Shown here: piece by piece, positions 44,520 to 56,764 of the stretch
Layout: each line of letters begins with the position of its first letter
Position numbering within the stretch: the first letter of the stretch is position 1
Program-made: the position numbers and the translations under genes
NCBI GenBank assembly: GCA_963082975.1
Contig: OY720347.1
Coordinates: 48,050,655-48,114,654 of the forward strand
Direction: 5' to 3'
DNA: 64,000 nt
DNA from: Labia minor
Lineage: Eukaryota > Arthropoda > Insecta > Dermaptera > Spongiphoridae
The notes under the pieces: generated by a model
The model's database searches: none
The model's input: only the letters and a program-made list of their open reading frames with translations
Told to the model about the DNA's origin: nothing

Positions 44520-45375
44520 TGTTTGAGCAAGATCAAACCTTGCGCAAATTAGTTATTTTTAAATTTTGAAAAGCTCTAGCGGCGGAGTAGGCAAACATAA
44601 TCAAATGACGGGCCTTGAGAAATTTAAATGTGTTTGTGCTGTCTTGCTTTTAGGCTTTTGGTTTAGTGTGCTGGTGTGCAAATCCCACGTGGACACACCT
44701 CCTATTTGCTCTTGTGGAGGAGGGTCATATTTGAAAACCTCTCTGTTTGTATTTTGGAACGAAAACCATTAAGGTTTGCAAAATTCTATCCTTCTTTAAT
44801 TATTGCTGCTCAGGTTGTATTGAAATTAATTAATTTGATTAATGTTTGATTAAATCTAATTTGTAATTTGAAATATTTTGAGGTCCACTGATTAATTTCT
44901 TTTCGATATTGCACGTCCTCAAATTTGTTTATAATTTAGTTTATTGATTAATTTGTTTTTAGCTTAAGATTATTATTTCTTTCACTTAATTATACATTGT
45001 TTTTAAATATTGTTTTTTAAAAAAAGATTAGTTTTATAAATATATCAGAAAAAGAAATTTTATTTGTTTTATTTAATAATTATTTGCTGGTTCCTTTAAG
45101 AAACATGTGAGTGGAATTGATTGTGGTTTGGAGAGCTTCCAGTGTTTTTATTTTTTAGTTCTTTAAATAAGAATTCGGATCACCCAGGGACGATTTATAT
45201 ATTTCTTATAATTTAAGAGGTATTTAAGTCTAACTGGTCTACTTGGTGAGTATTAATTGAATTAAAAGTTTTAGCTAATCTCCTTTTAAATAAAAGATTA
45301 GCTGGCGACCGTTAATCTTCTATTTTTGAATTAATTAAAAATTGTTAACGTAATATTTTACCCTTTGCGTTAACA
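44520..45375 (+). mobile_element. Solo LTR of a diverged BEL/Pao relative
   Basis: It begins TGTTTGAGCAAGATCAAA and ends CCCTTTGCGTTAACA, matching the termini of the LTRs at 25738-29990, with a 5-bp duplication. Interior blocks also align (TTATTGCTGCTCAGGTTGTA near 44800; GAAGCTCTCC-type and GGATCACCCAGGGACGA near 45178; CTGGCGACCGTTAATC at 45302). At 856 bp it is shorter than the 994-bp LTRs and clearly diverged. A single LTR with a target duplication indicates LTR-LTR recombination that removed the body. It encodes a 68-codon hydrophobic frame (44566-44772). Confidence 0.88.
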
Positions 45376-45380
45376 CTGAT
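45376..45380 (+). repeat. Solo LTR target-site duplication (right)
   Basis: CTGAT, the partner of 44515-44519. Confidence 0.8.
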
Positions 45381-45413
45381 CATAAAGTACCTTTATCTTG
45401 TCTAAAACAGCGA

Positions 45414-45652
45414 TAAATAGAATTTCAGCTTGATGGAATCGCTGAAAGTACCTGAATTAATTTTTTACACAGAAAATCACGCGCCAGCAAGTGACGTGGT
45501 GCTATCAACAAAGAGCCAAAGAGGTGCTGGTTTAATAAATATTATTTATTAATTTTAATTTATAATTAATTAAATTTAATTTAATTATAATATATGTTAT
45601 TTAATCCAATTCAAATTGCGCGATAGTCGAATGGAGACACTCCAGATTTTTT
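45414..45652 (+). mobile_element. Helentron-like repeat, family B, 3' fragment B6
   Basis: It begins in the ATAGAATTTCAGCTTGATGG block and runs through CACGCGCCAGCAAGTGACG to GCGCGATAGT and the terminal hairpin at 45629-45642 (GAATG, GAGA, CACTC; one mismatch), then CAGATTTTTTT. The 5' half is absent. Confidence 0.75.
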
Positions 45653-46015
45653 TATTAATAGAATGGTATTTAAAAAACATTTTGAATTTTTCGAACTTAA
45701 ACGAGATATGAATGTCAAATGCAATTGAGAGACCAGGAGAGAGAAATGCAATCCTTGAATTTGAAGAGCAGCAGCTGGCCAAATGGCCAAATGGTCCTCC
45801 ATCAAATGACGTTTTGATAGCACGGTCAATCGGCTCAATTGTAATATTGCGGATCGATTCGAAGTCTTTCTTTTTATAGAGTTCATGAAGTATATCTGTT
45901 CCCCTCCTCTCCCCTTTCCCACAAATGTTCATCGCTCTATTCTTTTTTCTTTCAATTTGCAACGAATAGGGGCCGCTTTTCTAACAACTTCATTTGTTGT
46001 TCCAGTCACACATTG
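45653..46015. other. Mixed-composition segment of unknown origin
   Basis: G+C is above background (GAAGAGCAGCAGCTGGCC near 45759, then a CCAAATGGCC direct repeat). The two minus-strand frames over it (45597-45962 and 45611-45922) start in the adjacent repeat and show no domain. Confidence 0.35.
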
Positions 46016-47608
46016 ATTGTGCTTTATTCCTAAATGGGAGTTATTTATCTTCTCGATTAATCGAAACGCTTCTCATATATAAATTCATAAAAATAATTTG
46101 AAAATTAAGCGTTTGTTTCATTGAATAATAATTTATTAAACTTATAGAAAAAGAAAATTTTAATTTAATATCTTTCTCTCTATCGTTTAAGTCGTGGATA
46201 AAAGATTTTTTAACGAAAATAGATATAAAATTTAATTTTTTCAAGATTCACGTTTTTTAGTTTAAAAATTGAAAAAACATTTTAATTTTTTTTTATTCAA
46301 AATACTTGTTCAACAAGTGTCAATTATTATCAAAATGGTTATATTACTTAATATTAAAACAATTTCTTAATCTCACTTTGAAAAAACAACTAAATATTAT
46401 TATATTAAATAGAGCTAAGCTCTCTTTAGATTTTTTTATTAATTAATTAAGTTTTTAAAATTTATTAAATAATTATTTTAATAATTGATTTAAAACATTT
46501 GAAGATTCTGCTTGGAAATCAAATCGAAGAATTCCGCTTAAAATATAATTAGAAAAAGTCCAAAAAAATATTATTTATTTAATAAGTTTAAAAGTTGCAA
46601 GTGGCCTAGATACCATTATATTCCAACTAGAGAACTTCGCTCGCCTGGTTTATCAACTCCTTTCCCTTCCTCCCACCCTTTACTTCACCATCACATTAAG
46701 ACAGTGGTTTTCAAATGTTGCAAAACCTTACAATAAAACTTCATCCATCTTTATAATTTTATTAAAAGTTTTGAGTCTTAATGTAATTTGATTTTAATCC
46801 AATGCGCTTAATATAATGTCCAAATTTAATGAGAAAGTAAAGTTTTGATTAAAAATATTTATTTATAGTGAATTTTTCGATAACTCCATCTTTTGGTGTC
46901 TTTTTATACGCAATGTAATATTGAAAAAGTCATTTTATTTAATTATTTAATTAACTACTATTATTACTACTCGCATAATGATAGTTATTATCGAATTTCT
47001 TAATGGATTGAGATTGAAAATAAAATGTAGTAATTTATTTTAATTTTTTTCTAGTGTTGATGCAATTGAATAAAATAAATTATGGGAATAATTCTAATCA
47101 ACAAAATCATTGGATTAAAATTGATTTTTAAGGAAGAATACAGATTTTGGATGGCGCCAACTTGAGCGCTTCCTCAAAATGTCTCCTTCAGACTTAATGG
47201 GAGATTAATCGTTGTCCAGAGTCCAACGTTATGGATGGCTCGATAATAAATTACGAAAGACTCTAGCAAAAAAAAAGCAACATGGTTGCTGTTTGTTGCA
47301 GACGGAATGCTTTATCAAACAGCATAAATTAGGGAGGGGTGTTCTGTCTAGGGCTCAAGGAGAGGGAAAAGATTCAGATTGGCTTTCTCTGCGTTGCACT
47401 TTCTTTAAGTTTTCCATTATATTGTCAAAGATATCTTTTATTTAATATTCAAGTAAATGAGGGATTAATTTTTACAACATGTTTACAAGAAAAATACAAA
47501 AACGGAAATTTTAATTATTTGACATTCATCTGTAAAATGTATACGGCAGTTATGAGAACTTCTCTAAGAAAATAAATAATATATCTCTTGTATTTAGGGT
47601 AAAATATA
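46016..47608. other. AT-rich DNA, no gene recognised
   Basis: A patch at about 47140-47400 (GGATGGCGCCAACTTGAGCG) carries two overlapping 77-78-codon frames (47212-47445, 47339-47575) without recognisable domains. Confidence 0.45.
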
Positions 47609-47960
47609 CAGTCGTTGGTCCCGAGGTAGTCATTGGCCCCCTATCACTAAAACACAAATAATAAGAGATTTTTATTTTAAAAATTGCGCTATTAACTATG
47701 ATTATGTAATCGATGGTTGTATGGTTGTATAATCGCTATAGAATACCTAGGCCAATAACTATAACAGGGAGCCAATAACTGTATTGTTTAGGATTTTTGC
47801 GTGCTTATTGAAAAAGTCCTTGAGAAAATGATTTTTTTTTATTCATCAAAATGCTCATAGTATCTATGTTCTGCAAACCTAATTTGACACAGATTGTTCC
47901 TAAATTTACCCAGATATGCATTAAAGACTGCTAGGAATTGCTTAAGGGGGCCAACGACTG
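47609..47960. mobile_element. pogo-like MITE, 352 bp
   Basis: TIRs are CAGTCGTTGGTCCC at 47609 and CAGTCGTTGGCCCCC inward from 47960, flanked by TA on both sides (47607-47608, 47961-47962). Weak similarity continues a few bases outside (GTAAAATA against GTAAAGCA). Internal GCCAATAACTATAACAGGGAGCC duplicates the GCCAATAACT motif. The family differs from the pogo-like MITE at 5440-5811. No coding capacity. Confidence 0.8.
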
Positions 47961-49288
47961 TATGCTTTACACTATGTGATAGCACTCATATGATTTTTGA
48001 ATCGATATAATAATATATACCTACTTACAGAAGTTTAAATTATCTCTATTGGCTAGGCTCTTTTTAAATATATTAAAAAATGTGTTAAACTATTTTATAG
48101 TAAAGTATTTTCAAAAAATACGCACATACGTCAACTAAAAAAACACTTTTTAGAATCAGAATGACCTGAAACGTAGAGATATGTGAAAAAACGCATACCG
48201 AAAAAGGATCGAGAATATATATTTTACTATCGAAAAAGTTAGAAATTTTTCCAATAGAAAAGTAAAAAAAAAAGAAATTCTATTGCTAATTTTTTTTTTT
48301 TTTTTTTAATAAATCAATGTTGAACTAGGACATTTTTCATCAAATCAATGTCTTTATAATAAGATAATTTTTAATTTATTTATTTATTAATCCATCTATA
48401 GACGCTTTTTATTTATTTAAAAAAAAATTGGGTAGTTTTAATTATTTATTTTATTATTTTTTAATTTTAATTATTCAAATTGTTTTTTTTAAATGTATCA
48501 TAAAATTTTAATAATCGAATTATTTATCAGAGGGTTAAAAAAAAATTAAAAAATATGAAGGGTTAATCTGGAAATGTTCTAAATATTACAAAGATGAGAG
48601 AAATTAAAAACAGATCAATAACGATTTGAGTTTGAAATGCTTTAAAAAAATTATTTTTTTTTTATTGATCATTATGATAATGAAAAATAATAAAAAAACA
48701 TTTATTTTTTACTTTTTTTAAGCTGTTATTTGTTTTTTTTTTTCTTAAATACATTGAACTTTCAAACATCACAATCTAAATCCTCATTTCAAATATCTCA
48801 CCCCTTCTCAATTTAGATTTATCAATAAAAGTGTGTAATATCTAATTAATATTTATAGTTATATTATAAAAAAAATTAACATAAATCTTATTATTTAAAA
48901 AAACATTCAGCTCTGAATGCTCAAAAATCTCTAAATACTCGAACAGAATTATTGTTTTTTTTAATTAAAAGTAAATATTGATTTGTTATTAAACCATTAA
49001 GAGAAATAGAATTAGATAACATGGAATGAATCGTTTAATTACTCACTAAACCTAAATTTACTGTGTAATTAATCAAAATAGCCTTACAATCTCAATTTAT
49101 TTAGGGGTTGTTGCTGAGACTGATTGTAATCGGTCGTTCCAACTTAAAAGGAATTTATGAACAAATTTATCAGAAATAAACCAACAATATTAATGATAAA
49201 TTAGTATTCACAAGTCTAATCCTTAAGTCTATATAACTCAAAATTGTTAATCTTGTTTGTTTTTATTTTTAAATAAAAGAAATAAAAA
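47961..49288. other. AT-rich DNA, nothing recognised
   Basis: A region at about 48120-48240 (CACTTTTTAGAATCAGAATGACCTG) has some resemblance to TE body motifs but no ends. Several T homopolymers occur. Confidence 0.45.
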
Positions 49289-49636
49289 AATAAGTTGACC
49301 TGTGGCCAGGTCTGAACCGACCGATGGTTTGAAGTAAATTAATTCCAGCTACAGAAACAATTTCAAATAATTTTAATATATCTATTAATGTAAAAAAAAC
49401 AGATATGGATATAACATAAATATTTTTAATTTTATTTTATTTATAATATATATGTAAGATCAGGCTGTGACGTCATGAATGGCTGGATGACGTCATATAT
49501 TTTAAATTAAGAAAAAACTATTAAAGATGATTTTTCTCGAGGATAAAACCAATACAAAGTGCATGATTCGTGGAGATATGTAAAAATCTCCACATGTGAA
49601 ATTTGGAGTGAAAACAATACCTCGTCGGTCGGTAAT
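49289..49636 (-). mobile_element. Helentron-like repeat, family A, deleted copy A5
   Basis: Both ends are present (hairpin 49297-49312, GACCTG/CAGGTC; outer CGTCGGTCGGT at about 49623-49633), as are both TGACGTCA sites (49468-49475, 49488-49495). The TGTCTGTCCG to CGGAAACCGGAAG body is deleted: sequence jumps from AACCAATACAAAGTGC to CATGATTCGTGGAGATATG. Confidence 0.78.
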
Positions 49637-49919
49637 AATAAAAATAACAAATAGAATTTTGGTCATATAAACTGGTTATATAAATGTTATATAAATATTT
49701 ATTTTGTGTGATTCCATTATATTTTATTGTATATATGAGTATTTAAAACCACATATTCATTTTTAATTTAATATATAAATATATATTGAGAGAATAAAGT
49801 AATATTTTCAACATGTCAAATCATTCTCAATTCAGCTATAATAAATTGAAAGTAATATTTTATTTTAGACAGAAGGAAATAGAAATTGAAGCTAAAGATT
49901 CAAAATTTGATTATCATAT

Positions 49920-49959
<40 letters not shown>

Positions 49960-51436
49960 TCACACTTTTTCTCACTTATATTATTGGTATATCTGTGTGA
50001 TAGAAAGCGTGAATAAGTTTGGAGAGTATCAATAAGCTAAATCCAAATAAAAATTGAGTTCTTCCAACGCGCGATTTCCCAATTTTTGCGCAACATATAA
50101 AACGTCATATTTTAAATATATATATATATATTTATATATACATTTACTACTCATGACAATTTTCAATATTTGAGTTTCACGGTTTGATTTAAATGTGAAT
50201 CAGATAATCGGAATAAAGAAATATAATTTCAAATGTTATTTATACACATATTTATATATATAAAATATACAGTTGTGGACTTGAATTTCATATATTAGCA
50301 AATAAAAATCCAATCAGACGATATCAAATAAAAATATATATTGAAAATGTAAAATATATATTTTTTTTTCGATAAAAATGCTTAGCGGAAATAAATAAAT
50401 ATCCTCATACGATATCCTATTTCAAATTAGCTAATAATATCCTAATAACTGAGATCACATTTTTTTTTATATTTTTGATAATATTATGAAAAAAATAATT
50501 GATTAATTTCAAATAATGATTGATGTGATTATTTTTAAATTTTATATTGTATTCAAATTGTTTTATATTCTCTCAGGTGTTTTTTGTTTTCATATTTTTA
50601 TTAATGGAATTTTTAAAAAGATATATTTGTTCAACGAATGAAAAATATATTTGTATAATACCATATGAAATAAATATATTATATTAAAATTTATAAAAGT
50701 ATTTAGATGAGTTAAATAATATTTATAGATCTTTCTAACGAATGCCTTTAGGTTGTCTGCAAATGGCAAGTCTTAAACAAATTAATTATACAGTTTAATT
50801 GGATAGTTTTCTTTTCATTTTCATTGCATTATTTTAGAGGGACATTAAAGAATAAAAAAGAAAAATAGAACAAAGATGTTTTGATATATAAGTTGAGAAA
50901 TAAAGATATGTATCAAAGGTTACACAAACATGGTGACATAAAAATAAAATGAAACATAATGTATGAGTATTCACTATAGAATAAAATAAAAAAATAATAT
51001 ATAATATAGGAATAATTAATATTTTATACTTAAAATTGGGAAATTAAATTAAACCACTTTTTGTAAAAAAATATGATAACTAATCAACTATAATTACAAT
51101 CGAATCAAGTTTTGTTACTTAACATATTTTTTTTAATATTTCAGAATAGTTAAATATATCCATGTAATTTAATATTTTACGGACGTTTTTTTAAGGTTTG
51201 ATGTCTTTTACGACCTACTCTAAACATATTCCGGCCTTCTATTATAATTTAAGTATTAATGAGTTAAATAAACTTAATCTTTCCATTGTAAAAACGTTTA
51301 GTAGTATAAATTTTAAATTATTTTATGTAATTTATAATTAAATATTATTTATTTATTATTAATCTTGTAGATATGGGATTATAAATATTCGATTCTCTAG
51401 TGCATACATACATACTTATCTAAATATTTCTATTTT
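49637..51436. other. AT-rich DNA with microsatellites
   Basis: TA microsatellite at about 49919-49953 and shorter ones near 50120. No gene recognised. Confidence 0.5.
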
Positions 51437-52040
51437 TACTTTCCCGCATACTTCGTATAAGGGAAGTATTGGAATCGTCAAAAATTTCGACTTCGAGATT
51501 TCGATAGATCTTGACGTTTTAGACCTCCCTGAGTCGGAAAATACCATTTTTCGAATTATGTCTGTGTGTATGTATGTATGTGTATGTATGTATGTAATGT
51601 CTGTAAGCAAATTTACTCAAAAACTAATCAAGCTAGGACTTCGAAATTTGGTACACCGATATTATTCACAGTTTGTAGATTTCTATCAAAATTTCGTCAA
51701 AATCGGTTAACCGGAAGTGGTACTTTACCTACACTGGTTGCGTTTACCTTTCAAGTAAAGTACCCGGTTTGCTTTGAGATATTTGCTTCATATTTTGTAT
51801 ATAGATTTAAAAATATGAAAAAAATTCAGATACCAAATTTCACTACCGGAAGTGACATTTTACCTATATAAGTAGCGTTAGGTGTAGATTATAAATATAT
51901 AAAATAGTGTTAAACCATTTTACTTTATAATTTAAATTAATTAGTTTGTTTATTTTTATTGATGTTAAAACATAATAATAATAACCTAATTACCTATTTA
52001 TTTGCGGGAAAGTCTAGGGGAGGACACTCCCGAATTTTTA
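51437..52040 (+). mobile_element. Helentron-like repeat, family C, full-length copy C3
   Basis: The 5' motif ACTTTCCCGCA (51438-51448) is perfectly inverted as TGCGGGAAAGT (52003-52013). Four bases later comes hairpin 52018-52031 (GGGAG, loop GACA, CTCCC), then GAATTTTTA. The body holds GACCTCCCTGAGTCGG, a GTATGTATGTATGT tract, AATTTGGTACACCG and CGGTTAACCGGAAGTGG. It is the best-preserved family C copy. Plus frame 51566-51871 and minus frame 51416-51610 are shadows of the repeat. Confidence 0.8.
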
Positions 52041-53845
52041 TACAAATATATGTCTAAAATTTAAAATTTAATCCGAATCAAAATGATATATAAATAAAAA
52101 AAATCTTTATAATTGATTATGAATATGTTGATTATATTTTTATTTATTAACTTTGCAATTCAAATTTTGTTCTGATTGACCTTCAAAGGCAAAAGTATCC
52201 AACTCCAAATCCTCCACCCTCCCCACCATTTCATAAATACTCATCTGATATTATAATTTATTTAATAGTCTATAAAAATGTTATAATAAACTCTATAGAG
52301 GTATATATTAATAAATATATTTTAGTATGAATTATAAATAATACTAAAATTAAAGGTAATATAACCAATTTTTATAAAATAGAATATATAATTACAACAA
52401 AAATAATAATAAATTGTTTCCTATACCGATATGAATTATATTTTGCCCTACTTCGGAGATTAATATTTTTTTACTATAGTTTAAAAATATCATTTAATAA
52501 TGTATAACACATATAAAACTAAGAGATCATCAATTTTTTACTTTTTTTTATCACCAGTCACATAATTTTCATATCGCTTGGTTGCTTCGCCTTAAAAATG
52601 TTTTCAGATTGCTTGATAAGCAAAAACGGTTCCAAGATCTTCACATCTTATTTCCCCTGGCTGGTAGTTTTTTTGGTCATATGTTCTCTTTATAGTCCTC
52701 CTGAGAAAACCTAATGAAGTGAAACGTATCTTAAAACGACACCCATCAACCGACATTTACACTTCCTTTAAAGATATATCACTGATGTACACAACAACAA
52801 ATATCCATGATTAATCATAGCAATCAGCTAGTGAAATTATTGTGTAATTCAAAATGCGTATTTTCCAATTTGATTTGATTTAATTTAATCTTTCAACTTT
52901 GTGATACAAAGATTTTTTCATATTAAAAAAAAAAAAAAAACATTGTGAACTAACTGTCTCCTTTTCTATTCTTCCCCTTTTTTTTATTCAATTCACCCCA
53001 TATTACAAATTAGAAGTTTTATGGGCGATATATCACATGTTATCTATTCAGTCTCGCAAAGACGTACCATGATTCTTGGCAGACACGCTTTCCATTTCTT
53101 CTACGCCTGCAAAATTTCCATGTTGAAACAAAAAAAAAAAAAAAAATTAGAATCATAGACAAAAATAAGTTGAAAATAAATCAATTCAAATTTAACAAAA
53201 AATATATATTAAATCAATTATACCAACATACACCTTATTATTATCTTTATTATTATTTTTATTATTAATATTATTATTCATACTAAAAGATTATAATTAT
53301 CCTAATTATTTAAAGGAGATTACAAATGGCTAATTTAAATGTGACATTTCAGTATAAGATTATTTTGTTTTTGAAATGCATTCAGAATTCCTGTTCAAAT
53401 GAGAGTGTTAAATTTAACGATTTTATGAATTCATTTTTAATTATTTCATATAAACAATAGTTAGTTGGTTGAAAAGCTTAGAGTGTTTCAAAACAGGATT
53501 ATACATGTATTACATTTGTACCTAAATCTTGATGTTATTTGTTATTATTAATTATTTTTAAATACAAATGTTTATTTTTATTTATTGATAAAATTTAAAG
53601 TAATTTTAATTTGATTTGGATAGATTTATATGTGTGCTTTAAATCTTCTATCGATCGTTGCCTAGGGTTTACATTTATCGTAATACATAAAATTATTTGC
53701 ATTTTATATAAAGTTTATTTATAAAAATATATACAGATGATCACTGATCGTATAGTATATAATAATAATTCTTAGCATTACATAGTATTTATTTTCTTAT
53801 CCACTATATTCATAATATTCTTATTTTCATTTCTACTGCATTTTT
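52041..53845. other. AT-rich DNA, no gene recognised
   Basis: A patch at about 52550-52820 (TTTCCCCTGGCTGGTAG) shows no frame or repeat partner. Two oligo-A runs lie at about 52925 and 53130. Confidence 0.45.
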
Positions 53846-54479
53846 ACCGACCGACGATAGTAAGGGAGGTATTGTTTTCACACCAAATTTCACATGTGGA
53901 GATTTTTACATATGTCCACGAACATGCATTTTCTTAACAGAAAAAAGTATTTTTAGCATGATGTCTGTCCGTCCGTCTGTCCGTATAGATGTGCACAGCC
54001 TGAACGGCTCAACGGATTTTGATGAAATTTGGTATATTTACTTAATGCATCAGTGGGATGAATTGATCAACTTTTGGTGCAAATCCGGAAACCGGAAGTG
54101 GTAGTATTAGCGATCCACGATAGGAAGGAAAGGGTTATTTACATACCAAATTTCACATGAGGAGATTTTTTTATATATCACCACGAATCATGCACTTTGT
54201 ATTGGTTTTATCCTCGAGAAAAATCATATTTATTAGATTTTTCTTGATTTAAAATTATATGACGTCATCCAGTCATTCATGACGTCATAGCCTGGTCTTG
54301 AATATATATTATAAATAAAATAAAATTAAAGATGTTTATATTTATTATTTATGTATCCATATCTGTTTTTTATTACATTAATAGATATATTAAAATTATT
54401 TGAAATTGTTTCTGTAGCTGGAAATTAATTTACTTCAAACCGTCGGCCGGTTCGGACCTGGCCTCAGGTCAACTTATTT
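53846..54479 (+). mobile_element. Helentron-like repeat, family A, full-length copy A6
   Basis: 5' motif ACCGACCGACG at 53846-53856; inverted partner CGTCGGCCGGT at 54441-54451 (one mismatch); hairpin 54455-54470 (GACCTG, loop GCCT, CAGGTC), then AACTTATTT. Two TGACGTCA palindromes lie at 54260-54267 and 54280-54287. Compared with A1 the loop changed from TCCA to GCCT while the stem stayed intact. Confidence 0.78.
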
Positions 54480-55287
54480 AATATCCATTGACTTGACTGA
54501 AAATACTCGTATATGATCACACGTTTGCATTTCTCCTTGCTTGATGACAAGTCGTGTTCGTTTCTATGGCAGTTTATTGATAATATTAATATAAGCAGTA
54601 TTTACCATTCATTCAATTACTCTTTACTAGGAACACCTGTACCAACATTATATATATACTTATATATGACAAAAGATATGATTCCACAGCCTTAAGATTT
54701 TATCTAATTTATTTAATTTATATTATTATTCAAATATTGTTTTCTTTTGATATAATGAAATTCAATAAGAAAGTGTCATATGAACTTTTAATATGTTGGA
54801 AATTGATTTTTCAACACTCTTTTTGAAAATCTCTTCTTTTTTAATATAAAAACTTTTAATTGGATTTTTCAATATTTTTTTCTAAAAATCTTTGAAGACA
54901 AAGATTCTGGTAATAGAATATTTACTTGTAAATTCAGATGATTGAAAAATGTTTGTTCTATTTATGTTCACTTACATATGTATATAGGTAATGTATGATA
55001 GATATTATAGGTACCATATACATAAAGAGAATGTTTTGAAATCTGTCAAAAATTAAAATTTGAGTATTTAACTGAACTACAGAGTATAAAATAAAGCTCA
55101 GCAAAATTATGGCGTATATCAATATGAACAATAACAAGGTCAAAAACTAAGAAGGATTTGAAACTGTAATTCCATATATGCATAACATGAGCTATACAAC
55201 TTTTTCTAATCACCGGAAGAAGAAATTTACATTTTTACATGTTTGTGCAGTTTTCTCTAAAACAGTTATAACGCTTTAATTAATTGA
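54480..55287. other. AT-rich DNA, nothing recognised
   Basis: Short frames only (54513-54695, 54958-55143), without domains. Confidence 0.5.
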
Positions 55288-55673
55288 AAATAAATCTGGA
55301 GTGTCTCCACTCGACTATCTCGCAATTTGAATTGGATTAAATAATATATTATATTTAAATTAAATTTAATTAATTAAATTATAAGTTAAAATTAATAAAT
55401 AATATTTATTAAACCAGCATGTGTTTGGCTCTTCAGGATGAGCTACATTTCTCAAAAGTTGATAGAAAACTACGAATTTTTAATAATGCCCGTATACCAA
55501 ATTTCATTATTCTAGCTCAAACCGTTTTTGCGTAATCTTGTCTACATTCACACAAACACAGACATTTTTCTCAACCTTAGTGAAAATGACTCAGGGACCT
55601 TCGAAACCTATAAAAACATCAAAATCTCGACATCGAAAATTTTCGTGATCGCAATACTATCTCTGCCGACTAT
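55288..55673 (-). mobile_element. Helentron-like repeat, family B, deleted copy B7
   Basis: Minus-strand 3' hairpin at 55299-55312 (GAGTG, loop GAGA, CACTC) with the inverted motif ACTATCTCGC at 55314-55323 (plus strand), and the 5' mini-hairpin near 55655-55673. The centre is deleted between the GAGCCAAACAC block and the GAGAAATGTAGCTCATC block (about 55432-55440). Confidence 0.78.
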
Positions 55674-56408
55674 CACTCGTCAAACTGTTGGATATTAAAA
55701 ATTCCATTAGGTTATTATAAAAAATACCTTAATAAAATAATATATAATAATAATTAAGAAATAATATTTAAATAAGTTATTGAAATTTTATATATAAATT
55801 AGGATAAATATATTATAATAGTGATCAAGAACAAATTTTAGAAAGTTAAAGAAAAAATAATTTTTTTTAAATTTTATTAAAAATTTAATATTTTTATTTA
55901 CAATCAAATCATAAACGAATATATAACAATGAATATTATAATAGATAAAAATTTGAATGGGGAATTTCAAAGATAATACTTGAAGATACTGAGTTCAAAA
56001 AAATTATCAGAAAATTAAACCTAAGTACAGGGTCAAAATAAATTTAAAAAAATACTTTTGAGCTGAAATTCTCTATTTAAGATATATATAATACTTGACA
56101 AAAGCGTTTTTATTATTTTAATTGTTAGTTCTTAGACATTTCTAAAGATAAATATAAATAAGAATATTGTAATATAGATTGATAAGTTGTTTCCATTTCT
56201 TAATTCATCTATCAATAGATGCGTGTATTTTTTTTATTTTATTGTTTCATTTTCTTCACCAATTTATTCTTTTGAAACAATCATATGATATGATAATCCA
56301 ATTTGTATTGGAAAATTTCTAAATAATCGATGAAAGAGGTTATTATTTCTTTTTCTCCTCTATAGTATAGAAATAGATGGTCAAAGGTTTATTTAATTTT
56401 GTTTGATA
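55674..56408. other. AT-rich DNA, nothing recognised
   Basis: No gene or repeat end recognised. Confidence 0.5.
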
Positions 56409-56764
56409 ATCTATATATATAAAGGAGAGTGTTTGTATGTATGTATGTATGTATGTATGTATGTATGTATGTATGTATGTATATATGTATGTATGTATGT
56501 AATTTGTTTACTTTTTTGCTGTCATAGAAACAAACAAAAAAGAAATTTCCTACTTAACCGACACTTTACCGGTAATTTAGAATTATGAACATCTATATAT
56601 ATAAAGGAGAGTGTTTGTATGTATGTATGTATGTATGTATGTATGTATGTATGTATATATGTATGTATGTATGTAATTTGTTTACCTTTTTGCTGTCATA
56701 GAAACAAACAAAAAAGAAATTTCCTACTTAACCGACACTTTACCGGTAATTTAGAATTATGAAC
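56409..56764 (+). repeat. Tandem duplication (182 + 174 bp) with GTAT microsatellite
   Basis: Unit 1 (56409-56590) and unit 2 (56591-56764) both begin ATCTATATATATAAAGGAG, continue into (GTAT)n with an interrupting ATATATGTATG, then AATTTGTTTAC and CGACACTTTACCGGTAATT, ending AGAATTATGAAC. They differ mainly by about two GTAT units and one T/C change, so the duplication is recent. AAAGGAGAGTGTTTGTATG openings of this kind are seen in Helitron-like repeats of arthropods, but no terminal hairpin is visible. Confidence 0.9.

Noticed and set aside
56409..56764. CRISPR-like array
   Set aside because: Two long head-to-tail units with a microsatellite in a eukaryotic window; no short repeats with unique spacers.
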